DNA of 64,000 nt from Elmis aenea (lineage: Eukaryota > Arthropoda > Insecta > Coleoptera > Elmidae). The notes beneath the pieces are model-generated. The model did no database searches. It had not been told where the DNA came from and saw only the letters and a list, made by a program, of their open reading frames with translations. Positions 1 through 11,933 of this stretch are shown here, piece after piece. Location of the stretch: positions 27,522,788 through 27,586,787 of the forward strand of contig OX393581.1 in assembly GCA_947652605.1 (NCBI GenBank), read 5' to 3'. The translations under genes were made by a program, and so were the position numbers. Position 1 is the stretch's first letter. Every line of letters begins with the position of its first letter.

Positions 1-165
1 AGGGGGGGTTTATATAATTTTTTTCCCTTGGAATCTCCTTTTCGGAGTTCTACTCTTCTAAAGGGGAGCGGTAAAATTAGGTTTTTATTTTATTTTTCAA
101 ATTTGGAGATGTGTAGGAGAATGACATTTGGTAGATGTATTAAACTTATTGAAAGGTTTTTCTAG
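1..165. mobile_element. Foldback MITE family P, copy cut by the window edge
   Basis: This is one arm of the element seen whole at 31095-32155 and again at 53730-54535. Shared landmarks are an AGGGGAGCGGTAAAATTAGG block at about 62-82 and a GTAGGAGAATGACATTTGGT block at about 114-133. The tip (TACAGGGTGTTTCTTA in the whole copy) lies outside the window. Similarity fades after about position 165. No coding sequence. Confidence 0.6.
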
Positions 166-983
166 TGTTCCATGATCGATCTCTGAAATCTCTAGCACCC
201 ATTGCTTTTGAAATTCTTCTTCCAACGTTTTTATGGCCTTCGTATAGGTACCTACTACATACTAATTTAATATACTAAGTGTAAATTAATTTTGTGTTTT
301 CATAAACGAATACAATTCATCAAATTAGTATTGTTCAAACATAAGAGACAGTTGTTTTGTTAGAGATTGTTATTTATGGAAAGGGCTCATGTAAGGGAAT
401 TTGTTAAAATTTAAATTAAGTGCAATATCTATGAGATGTACAGAAAGTAATCCAAGTTGCCAAGATAATCTGTGGTGAATAGTTGATCTTAAGGCACCAC
501 ATGTAAACGATGTTTTAAAACTTTACATTTAGATTTACTACGACTAGACAGAGGGCGTTCAAGTTGGTTTATACATTCAAACACAAATTACGTGACATGC
601 GTTTTAAGTTCATGGCTGATAACGTTATGAAAACGGTGCATAGTGGATGTAGAAAGTGAAAACATATTGTGCAAATTTTAGTTTATGTCTCTATTTTGCT
701 TTTTTACAATTATTTTCTTTGCGAGTTGTAAGAAATGTGTGTTTCAATAATTAAACGAGCTTTGTGAAGACACCACCGACATGCCGTTTTGTTAATACAT
801 TCTCAAAATATTTATAAATATATCTCCCATGGTTAAACAGATTGACTTTTTTGAATATTACGAAACGTTCTCTCATCACATACACACAAATAAAAAGTCT
901 AGATCGCAAATAAAGTAGGTATATGATAGAAACGGCTCTTAATAATTATTGTCGTCAACTGTTTGCTTTGCGTGTGAATATTG
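166..983. other. Unannotated AT-rich DNA
   Basis: No coding-like frame, RNA gene or repeat with recognisable ends was seen here. Probably intergenic or intronic. Confidence 0.4.
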
Positions 984-1723
984 TCAAAAAGTAGGTGCAT
1001 ATTCCTGAGTGAAAATGATGACCATTTGTCAAATATTTTGTTATCCGAAAATGCTTCCTTTCAAAGTTAGAGACCTCCAAAGTTGCAAGGAAAAAAAAAA
1101 TCAAAAAATCGATTACGTCCTAGCCGTTTAAGCTAGAGCTATCAAACGGCCGAAATGTTTAGTTGTTTCCCATTGACTTTGTGAAATAATTAGAAAGAAA
1201 ACACGTAATTGGAAGTATGATTTATAGTCAGGTCAACCGCTTACCATCTTCGTCCATAAGAAAGTACGACTTAAGAGGAAAAAATTCGTCCCTCTGTGTT
1301 TTTTTGCTGTAGACGTAGCCGTTTTCGAGAAAATTAGCGCTAAAGATGCATCGACAAACTCTGTTTATACCCCTCAAACATTTTTTTACTAAACTTGGTT
1401 GGCTAATGTCATGCTTGACTTAAGGCTTGTTCATAATAATTAAGCGGATGACCTGACTATAAATCTTACTTCCAATTACGTGTTTTCTTTCTAATTATCC
1501 CACAAAGTCAATGGGAAACACCTAAACATTTCGGCCAAGTTTGATAGCTCTAGCTTAAACGGCTAGGACGTAATCGATTTTTTGTTTTTTTTTTCTTGCA
1601 ACTTTGGAGGTCTCTAACTTTGAAAGGAAGCATTTTCGGATAACAAAATATTTGACAAATGGTCATCATTTTCACTCAGGAATATGCACCTACTTTTTGG
1701 CGGTGTATAATTGGGACACCCTG
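984..1723. mobile_element. Foldback (inverted-repeat) element A
   Basis: Two arms of about 250 bp mirror each other: 984-1243 against 1440-1700. Both contain the blocks AAGTAGGTGCATATTCCTGA, AAATGCTTCCTTTCAAAGTT and ACACGTAATTGGAAGTATGA. The right tip ends GGGACACCCTG, the same terminal motif as the other TA-CAGGGTG elements here. The left tip is lost. No transposase remnant was found in the spacer of about 200 bp. Non-autonomous Tc1/mariner-like MITE by analogy with 16427-17933. Confidence 0.7.
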
Positions 1724-1733
1724 AATATGTATA

Positions 1734-2528
1734 CCGGGCGTAACTGAGTTCTGGTACACCTCCTTCTTTTCTTTAGTTTTGATTTTTTTAAATGAAATTT
1801 TGTACCGATGATATTTTTAAAAAAACCGGATTATTTGAACAGTAGGTATCTACACTATTGTTTCATTTTCGGTTTCGCCAGAAATGACCCCAACTTGGTT
1901 GTTTCAAATGGAGCACCCTGTATATTTTTACATTTTTGGAAAGTAGAAGCAATTTTAAATACCAGTGCACCATTTTGGTTAATTTTTATAACCTCAAATA
2001 ACTTTTGGACAAGAATTAATTTTTTTATTGTCAACAAGAGTGCGAAACGTTTTTGTAATTTTTAATTAACAATTAGGTTACTTTAATCGGCTTTGAAGGT
2101 CGCAGAATCGGCGTTTTGATAGAAAAAATATACTTTTCGTCAAAAAAGCGATATTGCAACCTTCAAAGTCGATTAAAGTAACCCAATTATTAATTAAAAT
2201 TTACAAAAACGTTCTTGGACTTTTGTTGACATACTAAAATTAAATTAATACAGGTCACGGCACACCTAATATAAAAATTAATGTTCGTTCAAAACTTTGT
2301 TCAGGTTATAAAATTAACCAAAATGATGCAGTTGTATTCACAATTGCTTCCTTTTTCCAAAAATGTAAAACTATACAGGGTCCGTCGATACTGGAAGTGA
2401 AACAATGGTGTACATATTATGTTCCAATAATCCGGTGTTTTATAAGTATTATATATCTAAAATTTTATTTATTTAAAATAAAAACTACAGAATAGAATGG
2501 GGGTGGACCAGAACTCAGTTACACTCGG
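1734..2528. mobile_element. Foldback element B with TA-flanked CCGGGCGTAACTGAG tips
   Basis: The left end TA-CCGGGCGTAACTGAGTTCTGG is mirrored by CCAGAACTCAGTTACACTCGG-TA on the right. The arms extend roughly 370 bp each, up to a centre near 2110-2150 where CTTTGAAGGT faces ACCTTCAAAG. Each arm also holds a CACCCTGTATA or TATACAGGGTC tip at mirrored positions (about 1912 and 2373), so a smaller MITE end is present in both arms. The open frames at 1808-2065 and 1855-2037 are a result of this symmetry and not genes. Confidence 0.75.
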
Positions 2529-5500
2529 TAAAAAACTTTGAAAAAACGTTTTTTTTCCAGGTTTACAAAAAGCATCGGTTACAGTTTTTTTCATATTTGT
2601 CAGTAATAAAATTGTTCATAATTATTTTTTGAAAATAATCATTATGTGTAACAAAGTGATATGAGTAACGTCTAAATCAAGCAACGTTGCCAAAATCAGT
2701 GAAATAAGATAAAAAAAAAAAAAAGGTTTTATGGTACGTAGATATTACCACAATTTGAAACTTTTTGTATAATGTCGTTAGACGTAAACCAAGTCATAAA
2801 TCGTCGAATAAGAAATTATGTATGTAGGTTAGAGCACTATCATACCTTACTCTCTTTGTTGACTAAATAGGTCGACGAGAATCTAAGGGATCAGCAGCAT
2901 GCCCACATGAATGCCTCCAATTTCTCTTGATCTAAGAACACTGGCACTTGTAATGAGAGATGCGAGGAAAATTTATAATGATACGTAAATTGCTTCAACA
3001 TTAGACACGATTGTCTTATTAAATATTGAGAAATTTGTTGGTGTATTGTTAATTTTAAAGATCATAAACACCCTATAGATGTTATCTTATCTATGGGAAC
3101 TTGATATTTGCGCAAGATATTTAGAATTTCACTTATATGTTACATTCGTATTACAAAGTGTTTGTAAAGTGTATTGAGCAAATTTTATGGCTGTTTTTTT
3201 CCTAATACCTACAATCTACATACTGCTAAAATGTTTTTATAACAATAACATCACATTTATTCAACTAAAAATGCACCATAACTGATTAGTGTTCCTCATG
3301 TAACAAAAATAATTTGAGGTTTACATATTATCTTAATCTGCAGGTAGAACAATACGATAAGTTTTGCATAGTCTTAAATTGTTTTGCAACATATTTTAAA
3401 GTAATTGTTTAGTTAATTTCTTTATATGCAATCAGATATGAAAATGTTATTCTTTAGACTCAAGCATACTAAACTAATAGGGCTAATGTATTACTTGGCT
3501 ATCCTAAAGTGACGTCATTAATAATGCAAAAAATTATAAACCGCTGTCTTAGATTTTATGTTGCATGACAAGTTCCAAAGTATAGGTAGTTGACATTAAT
3601 TGAATAGCTCACCAAATTTTTTTTTTTTGTTAAATTTTATGTTCTTGTTGATTCCTTTGCCAAATAAGATAAGGTTTCTTATAAACCAAATGGGTTGATT
3701 TACATAAACCTGAACGTTTTATACATGTGTGATATATGAAATTTCTGTCACTTTATAAATAACATTTGTAGGACGTAATAGGTGACGTCAATAATATCCC
3801 TCTTTCGTCATCGATATGTTTACGAATTTCGTCGGATGGGCCATCCTATTAGTTTAGTATTTTTGCTTTTTAGACTAACTAAAGCCAATTATAATTATTA
3901 ATGTACTGGCCGATTTATTTACTACTAAATAATTACAACTTGTATTCGATAATCGATAATATTTTACACAAACATAGTTTACAACCACTTACCCAATTTA
4001 TTTACTTAAAGTAATTTTACTTCTGCTAAATACGGAAGGGAAAATCTAGGAAAATTTAAAACTTTTAAACACATTTTAATTAAACCTTTTTTGTGTTATT
4101 TTCCAATAGTTGAAGATAATATTTTTTGATGATATTTTTGTGTTGTTTTATCTTGGTTAAAATAAATTTAATATAGAGACTTCATAATGTACTTATACGC
4201 AGTTACATAGTAAATAGTTTCACTGTTTCTATTTCTGATATCTTTATAGAACCCTTCGAATTCAACATCAAATGTTTAGTAATCGCTCGTTTTTCTTAAG
4301 GATTGTTTTTATTTTGAGAACAAAAAGAGATCAAAAGGAAAACTTTATTTTGATGAAATCCATGAGCGTATAAAAAAAAAATTAAATGGTAATATAATGT
4401 TCAAATAAAAAAACCTAATAAAAGAAAACACAACGAAAGGAAATTTTAATGAAATGTATAATTAAAAACACACTTCAATTTGCAATATTGTGTAGGTACA
4501 TCAAATAATTTTTAAATTACTATTATATTTTTTGTACATCAGCATAGCCTTAAAAGTTTTATTTATAAGTTCAGTACTTATTCTTATGAGTTAAACCCAA
4601 AATTCTCCATTTCAACTGCCGTTGTTTTAGGTGCATATTTAAACTCCTCCATTGATGTTTACTTAAGTGATATAAACGAAACAGCGGAACAGAACAATCG
4701 TGGATTAATCTTTTTTTTTTATATAAAACATGTTTACAGTGAGGTTTTCAAAGAAACGAACGAAAAACCAATAAAAACAAGAATACAATTTTTGCTATGT
4801 CTTATAGTTTATCTATTTCAAAACATGCAAATCTTTGTATAATCAAGTTGCGGTACAAAATATATTAATTTATTGAAAATTTAATGTAAAATATAATTTT
4901 TTAAAGAAATAAAAAATTGAGGTTTTGTATTTTGTTATATTTTTTTTTTTTGTGTAGCAATAAAGCTTTTGTATACGAAAGGAATTGTACACAATACACA
5001 TGATTGGAGACACGCAGCCCAATTCCTTCTTACTGCAAAATGAATTTTAAATTTCATGTAGGTAGATGATAGAATAAAACGATGTCTTTAGCATTCAAAT
5101 TGCTGAAAATTTTTGAGTCTTTCAAGTTCTAACCAAATGCACAAAAAAAGATTGTTTACTTATTCTGTAATTAAATAAATGTCATTTCAAAATACGAGGC
5201 TAAGTTTCGCTAAATTTGCACTTACACTTTTCAGTATTATAAGAAATTACCCTGTCGACTTCGGAACGTACATCAGGAAATTTCCCTTTTTTCATTGTAC
5301 TTAGGATAAAACCTAAATAACATTGGTAAATATATGAGTCTATAAGGATCGGCTAACCTTACTTAAACTTATCTACATGAAATGTCAACCTTTAACAAAC
5401 GATCTTCGAAACATTTCTTAAAATTACTAGAAGTTCGTAAATTGTTAACAATAAAGGAAAAATAATAATTAAAAGTAAAGTATGTGCTTTTGCGCAACTT

Positions 5501-6003
5501 TTTCAAACTAATTCAATTTGGATTAAGATTGTGCATCCATCTTACATTAGGAATTTGATACAAATGTTTTAAAAATTACTATAAATATTCAGGATTCTAA
5601 GAACAAAGTTTGTTAAACATGCTATCAAAACAATTTTCGCTTGATTCCGTTTTAACTCGTAGTTTTAGGAACGATTTACATACAAAGCGAGTGAACTGCT
5701 TGCAGTTTAAAAAGTTAAGTGCACATCAAGTCGCCAGCGTTTTATTTTCCTGAGAAAATACATTCTGTGGAAACAAAGCATACATTTATATTCTTGTCTT
5801 ATCACAAACAAAAAACAAATGTATATCACGTGATGATATCATGATACAAAAATGAAACATTTATAATATGAATCGTTTATAATTCATGACTTGTAGAATA
5901 TTCTGCAGATTTTTCCGAAATTGTATCTACTATTGTGACAAACATAATCAGAAAATATTCTGAATATTAAGAGATGTGCGCTTTGTGAAAAGAGTACCTA
6001 AAA
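2529..6003. other. Long unannotated AT-rich stretch
   Basis: Apart from the weak MITE candidate at 3466-3860, nothing with coding potential or clear repeat ends was recognised. There are many homopolymer A/T runs and short stop-filled frames on both strands. Confidence 0.4.
3466..3860. repeat. Possible short inverted-repeat element
   Basis: ATACTAAACTAATAGG at 3466 is mirrored by CCTATTAGTTTAGTAT ending at 3860. Just inside lie GTGACGTCATTAATAA (about 3509) and GTGACGTCAATAATA (about 3783). No clear target duplication was seen, so superfamily assignment is not possible. Confidence 0.35.
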
Positions 6004-6438
6004 GGTTCGTTCTAGTTAGAGGCTATGCACGATCCAATAGACTGATTATCAGGTAAAGCGCAGTATCAATACCGCGTTCCAGAATAGTCTTTGATAAATC
6101 TTCGGACGGTTAGTCGGTTGTTCCAGCAGTTATCGGAACAATTTATAAACTAGTTTTGTGGACGGTAAAAGCAGTACATGAACGAAGGCAAGAACTAGCA
6201 CTGGAATGCGTATGCGCTGTCCACAACTAATGTGGCCTCTGGTAGCTATGCATCGCTCCTCCAGTCCCTTGTAGTACTGGTTTATTAAGATGCTTACACT
6301 TGCAATCCTTAAATGTCTATAAATTCAATTGATAGAAGTAGTATTTACAGCGCCCAATGCATTTATAAGTCCATAGTTGACGCATGTGCATAAACCAGTT
6401 TATATGAATTAGTACAAGATCGTCTGCAAGAACAAACC
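6004..6438. mobile_element. MITE family T, copy 1
   Basis: Ends are GGTTCGTTCTAG at the left and AGAACAAACC-TA at the right. The interior matches, in inverted orientation, the copy at 59941-60349: shared blocks include ACGGTAAAAGCAGTACATGA (about 6161) and the GATGCATAG / CTATGCATCGC stretch. No coding capacity. The TA next to the right end suggests a TA-targeting superfamily, but the tips resemble none of the other families here. Confidence 0.6.
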
Positions 6439-6899
6439 TAAAGTATTCATATTTCTACGGTATAATTGTAATGAAAATAATGAAATGGTTGCCAAGATTT
6501 TGAAAAGACAGAAAAGTTGTAGAATATCAAAAAGTAGTATCATATTCTTGTTCTTGCAAATTTTAATAGATTTTTTAAATTGTCTATATCGATGTATAAA
6601 GTCATTTACCTACATTTGTTTTGTTAAATACTCAAATTGCTATAATTTTTCGAAGTGTCTAAAATAAATTTTAAAACTTAATTATTATACATGGTCATAT
6701 TAGGATGAAATTCTCAACCAATATTTAATAAAATACTATGTTTTTAACAAATAAAAGTTAACTTGCGCTGTGTTGTCATAAATCACGTTGCTCAGAATTC
6801 TTACCTTAAAATATGAGATTCATTGTTTTTTTTTTTTAATGAAAAACGTTATAAAGGCTCGACATGCAAATTGAGTTTACATGATTATACATGACATGA
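6439..6899. other. Unannotated AT-rich DNA
   Basis: The only frame of note is a 60-codon one at 6485-6667, whose composition is that of random AT-rich DNA. Nothing recognised. Confidence 0.3.
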
Positions 6900-7140
6900 T
6901 ACTTGATACAATCCTTTTACTGTTCACTCTAATAGACAAGTGTGTTCAAGTGAATTACCTGTGGAAATTAAACAAACAACTTCCATATCAAATTTTAAAA
7001 AACTGTGTTCAGAATATGTTAAAAATAATGTTCAGATTTAATAGTTAAGTAAATATGTACAAATAAATATAAGCAGCATTAAGATAATGTAAAATTAGCT
7101 AAAAGCTAAATAAAGATTTATTATTATTATTATTATTATT
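6900..7140 (+). mobile_element. LINE 3' end: ORF2 C-terminus, AATAAA and (ATT)n tail
   Basis: Frame 6943-7041 encodes CSSELPVEIKQTTSISNFKK followed by LCSEYVKNN and a stop. This resembles the extreme C-terminus of many non-LTR retrotransposon ORF2 proteins (LP-x-EI-x(4)-S-x(2)-NFK-x-L). It is followed by a short 3' UTR, AATAAA at about 7109 and a (TTA/ATT)n tract running to about 7140. A 5'-truncated LINE insertion is the simplest reading; the clade cannot be named from this little sequence. Confidence 0.6.
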
Positions 7141-7432
7141 CGTTTGCTTTAATTTACAGTAGTGTTTGTAGTTTCTGATAAAAACAGATAAATGTGTAAA
7201 TCTTAAAAATAGAGGTGAGATTAAATAATTGATAAATTTTTAGATTTGTTTACTATATGTCATTTGATTAAAGATATGTGTAATGCAAAATACCTTCAAA
7301 TTGTTGGCTTATTTTATAAAAGAAAATTACATGCTATTAGGTTGCTGTTTGTTTGACGGAAAAACAGAGATACATACAAAGCTGTACAATAGTTTTTGTT
7401 TTCAAGCATACATGAAATGTATAAAATGTATA

Positions 7433-8004
7433 AAGGGGATTGGAGCGAAGCGCGGAGCAGTGGAGCAATGGGTTTTTGCCCGGAGCGGGAGCGGAGCCCG
7501 GAGCAAAGACTTTTGATTGCTCCACTGCTCCACTTTACTATTATAAACTACAACTTTTTTTTTCATGAATTATTCTCATGGGTATAGTATTTAATAAAAT
7601 TATAAATAAACTAAATTTGATTTTTTTGAAGTAAAATTATTGTAATGTAACTTTTCTGAATATTAATTTTCATTATTTTGTATTTGAATTTTGAAAAATT
7701 TTAAAGGACTTTTTTTTTTAACTTTTTTAACTGAAGATCAACAATTTGTTCATTTATTTAACTTCACTTGTTTCTTAGGGTCAAATATTGTAATTTTTGG
7801 TCCATTTCCACATGTCTCATAAAATTTTAGCTTTGTTTTTAAAAACAAATTTTTAAATAAAAAACTTATTTTATTAATATTTGGAGCGCGCAGCGGAGCG
7901 GGAGCGGAGCGGGAGCGGAGCTGGAGCGGAGCTGGAGCAGGCATCTGATGCCGGAGCGGAGCTGAAGCGGAGCAACTAAAAAATTGGACTGCTCCAAACC
8001 CCTG
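7433..8004. mobile_element. GGAGC-rich hAT-like remnant
   Basis: The left end AAGGGGATTGGAGC and the right end GCTCCAAACCCCTG form an imperfect inverted pair; the intact form would be CAGGGGTTTGGAGC, a hAT-style tip. Subterminal blocks are dense runs of GGAGC and GGAGCGGGAGC (7441-7505 and 7882-7975), much richer in G+C than the surroundings. No 8-bp duplication is visible. Frames through the GGAGC arrays (7283-7516, 7750-8013) are low-complexity translations, not genes. Confidence 0.5.
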
Positions 8005-10123
8005 AAAAAACAAATAAATATTTTTTATTACGATGTAGTTTAAGTTTTAAATTTTTCACAGCCCAATGATTTTTTGTAAAGCGTATAATAATTTTGTTTC
8101 TTTTAATTAAAATCTACTGACGTTACATAGAACAACTTTTATTTCTCTACAATTTAAAAAAAAAAAGGTATTTTATAGGCTATGGTTGTTAATGGATTTT
8201 TGTTGTGTATTACGATAACAGCTCAACTTGAAAATATGTACGTCAGTGTCTTATTGAAAATCTATCAAAATTGTCTAAAAGTTTATCTCTACAATTTTTT
8301 CTAAACTTTTATAGTTAAATAAATACATAGATATTTGTGTTTGAACATATTTTTATGATGTTTCAGTTTTCAATTTTCTAATAAAATTAGCGTCACCGCA
8401 ATTTTTTTAAAATTGCAGTCAATTTGTTTTTGTAATGTTTTCCAACTTCGCTAAATTACGCAACTCTTTAACTCTTGTAATAATCAAGTTACTCATGTAC
8501 TCATGTAACGCGGTAAATATTTGACACCCCATATATGCAGGCGTTTGTTTTTAATCTTTTTAATTCTTTTGTATATTACTCTCCACATATTTGTTTTATT
8601 AGTGTTACATATTTAGATTTTATTATCGGTTTATTTCCAGTTATGGTATGTAATCTAAATGAAGTAATTGAATGACTAAACTTCATTGTTTAATTAGATT
8701 AATGTTTTGTGTGCATATCATTCGATAATGCAAGTTGCTAAAGCCTTTATTGAAACGTTCATACTACTAAGTATAGGTGTTTGTTTAAAACTTCATTTCA
8801 GCTTTTTTTAAATTTGTCGCACAGAAGTCGTTGAAAATTTTCAAGCCTAATTTTAATAAAGCCTTTTAAACAGGGGAAAGTCACGGAACGGTTTCAGTGG
8901 CTGAGTGTTGAATTTTGACACCGTATTAATTATAATTAGTTATTATAACCTGCATAATACGTGATACAAACAGAAATGAAAAAGAAAATGCTAAAAAAGA
9001 TAATTACTCCCGTCTTAAACAATATAAATAATTTGCCTTATTATCTATGTAACAGTTATCTGATAAATTCTGTAAAACAACCATACAAAAAGGATCGCTA
9101 GTGGTTTCTTAAGTTGTGTATTTATTCATTTTACCCACGCTAATTATTTTATATTTGTTATTATGTACATGTTTTATTCGCAATAAATAGCAACACGTTA
9201 GGCAACTCTTACAAATCCTTTTGATAAAAATTGCTGCCCACTTAGAAGCAAGATGCCTGCATGAAATCTGCAAGCATTTTTGTTACAGCATTTGTGCACA
9301 ATTTATTTGTTAAGAGTTAAAAATTGCTTTTATCAATTGTTAAGTTGTTCATGTAATATGAAAGCTTTAAAGCGAATAAACCCATTTTTAGACGTTTTGG
9401 TTGAAAGAACTGTCAAATATCGATAAATTTTTAACGTTAGCCTGGTTGGCTGATATCATAATGTAAATATTACGCAGGAATTAATATATAATATTTTAGA
9501 GGAAAATACTGGATAACAATTAAATTTTCTTCTTCGCAAAGGTATTCAAGATTTCTATTAAATCTTTCGCGTCTACGACTCTTCAGAATAGAATATTTTA
9601 AGCGCAATAACTTTTTGTACATAAATAAGTACGTAAAAGCATTTCCTGCTTTATTGAATAGTGAATTGTGTACAAGTTATAAAAAACTTCTCATTTTATG
9701 GCAGTTAAAAAATGTGTATCTATTGATGGTATATAGTGATGGTATGTCAGACTTTCAACGGCTTTTATTTTATTTAAATGTAAATTAAATTTCATTGCTC
9801 AACAGTAAATATTTTATTACTGTTTTATTGATATTGCAAATGAAAGGAAAATAAAATGGCCGATTATTGTTCTTAAATTTTCTTATAATTGTACCATTTT
9901 GGTTTACAAAATAAACCATTGTGTTCACCGTTTTATTCTTCGATAAAACCAGTATCCTTTTATGACTATAGTAAAATGTTTTACGCAAACACATCATTGT
10001 TTTTTTCCTAACCACCAACATAATTACTTTACTTGCTTATGCAAATTTTCGCAGACACTGGCAAAGCTACAATGATATTCTTAGCAGAAAATTATATCTT
10101 AATATGTACTTTCAGTCTGTATA
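8005..10123. other. Unannotated AT-rich DNA
   Basis: No repeat ends, RNA genes or coding-like frames were recognised. A 78-codon minus-strand frame at 9785-10021 has no recognisable motif. Confidence 0.35.
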
Positions 10124-10560
10124 CCAGGTGATTCTGTTTAGGTAACTGTCGCACCCCTTTAACTTTTTAATTATTGAAAATAACCCCAACAAACCTTATA
10201 TTTTTGGAAACGGCGACAAATTCTCTACTACGTGATGTGCATTGTCATCTCTACGATGACGTATGTCAGATCGGCGATAGGCAATTGTTTTGTTTTTTTT
10301 AATTACATATACATTTTTTTGTTGATTCGGATAGAGAATTTAATTTTGAATCCGGCCGTGTATTAAAAAGGTATGCTTACATGAGAAATTTTTCGAGAAA
10401 AATCAGTTAAAAGTTTTTTCAAATCATAGCAAACAGTCTATTTAACAAAACAAAAAACGATCAAACCTTAAAAATTATACTGTAACTGTAAATGGAAATG
10501 TATTAAAAATTTATTTTTATTAAAAATAAAAACAAATAATAAACGTCGACGTTGTAATCA
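10124..10560. mobile_element. Single arm of the CCGGGTGATT foldback family
   Basis: From the tip (TA-CCAGGTGATTCTGTTTAGG) onward this matches the left arm of the complete element at 48153-49092. Shared blocks include CCCCAACAAACCTTATATTT, CATCTCTACGATGACGTATG and GCAAACAGTCTATTTAACA. The mirrored right arm is missing, so this is a half element. Confidence 0.7.
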
Positions 10561-10608
10561 AAAATAAAGAAGTTTGTTTTAATTTTTGTGCTTTATATAT
10601 TTCATATA

Positions 10609-11229
10609 CAGGGTGTGTATATTGGCGGAAGCGCTACACGTGACGATATTCTTCGTAAAATTCTAAGTCGAAAATCTTAATACAAAAATGTTGTACCATG
10701 CTTCCTATGGCCTCAGGAACCATTTAAAGAAACAAAAATTTGGCAACATCGCATCCACTGATTTGCGTTAGGACATTTTTTTATTAGCAATTTTTACTTA
10801 GGTATTTGTGATATTTGTCCGAACTGAAAGCCTCAGTTCGTATATACATAGCTGCAAACTTTTAGGTATCGTCTAACACAAACTAGAAACAATTAAGAGA
10901 AAAACAGATATGACATCTAATGACAATGTTGCCATGTTTATTATTTTCATTCAAATCAGTGATCGACATATTTTCAACAGCAATTTTTGAAAGTAAAATC
11001 ACAATATCTAGGAAAAATAATATTCGAAATTTATTTTTATTCCAAATCGCAGCTTTTTTATTAAAAAATATTAAATAACAACGCTTTTTAAAGGACTGAA
11101 TGTCAAAACTTTGAGGACCTCTTGCAGACACAGCAAGCATGATACACGATTTTCCTATTAAAATTTTCGACTTAGAATTTTACGAAGAACATCGCCACGT
11201 AGCGCTTCCGCCAATTTATACACACCCTG
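10609..11229. mobile_element. Foldback MITE D (621 bp), TA-flanked
   Basis: TA-CAGGGTGTGTATATTGGCGG on the left is mirrored by a right end closing in ACACACCCTG-TA. The terminal arms are about 70-80 bp, including GGCGGAAGCGCTACACGTGA against CACGTAGCGCTTCCGCC. The interior of about 460 bp has no transposase motif; the 85-codon minus frame at 10883-11140 is unrecognised. Non-autonomous Tc1/mariner-type element judged by TA duplication and tips. Confidence 0.8.
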
Positions 11230-11657
11230 TATAACTGCTGTAGACCTGTATATTACGTAAAACAACGTTTGAGAATACAACTACCTTATAGAGACAATCA
11301 AGAGTCATACTTCCCTAACAGTGCGAGCCATTGTAGCACGGCCCTTTGCAGTACCTTCAGAAACAAAAAATAAATTAAGTTAAATAAGAAAAGTACGATT
11401 TCCGAGTTATTTTGGACAGACTGTACAATGTATAAAATTTTATGTTTTTGTTTATCACAAATTTTATTCCCAAAGGTTGCACTATTGTGACTGACCAAAC
11501 CTTTATGTCATACGTATTTCCAAATGCTTTGCCACCAACAATTATCATGAGATGTTATATTTATATCAAAAAAGTTGATTTGTGGTTTAAAATGTTTGTC
11601 ATAAACTAATCTTTTTATCTAAAATGCATTTACGCCTTTAATGACCATAGTGTGGTT
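11230..11657. other. Unannotated spacer
   Basis: Short DNA between two MITEs; nothing recognised. Confidence 0.3.
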
Positions 11658-11912
11658 CAGAGGTTCCCAAAGTGCGGCCCGCGGGCCAAATGCGGCCCGC
11701 GAACCCTAAAAATACGGCCCGCGCTATGTCAGACCATCCGCCATCTTGATATCATACCAGGTAATTTTCTTTTTACAAACGTACATATTTTGACATTTCG
11801 AGATTTTGTCGGTTCTCCACGAATTAATGTCTCAAAAACACTTTTTTTTTGGCCCGCCAAATATTCGGAGTCTACAATTTGTCCCGCCTGGTGAAAACTT
11901 TGGGAACCCCTG
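11658..11912. mobile_element. hAT-type MITE with GCGGCCCGC arms (255 bp)
   Basis: CAGAGGTTCCCAAAGTG on the left pairs with CTTTGGGAACCCCTG on the right, a tip style typical of hAT elements. GC-rich subterminal words (GCGGCCCGC repeated at about 11674, 11691 and 11715) contrast with the AT-rich surroundings. Flanks TGTGGTT and TGTAGTT are similar but not identical, compatible with an aged 8-bp duplication. Non-coding. Confidence 0.6.
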
Positions 11913-11933
11913 TGTAGTTAGATCAATCATATA

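Noticed and set aside
7283..8013. Open frames of 62-87 codons around the GGAGC arrays
   Set aside because: They are translations of GC-rich short repeats (Ala/Pro/Ser runs) on both strands of a transposon remnant.
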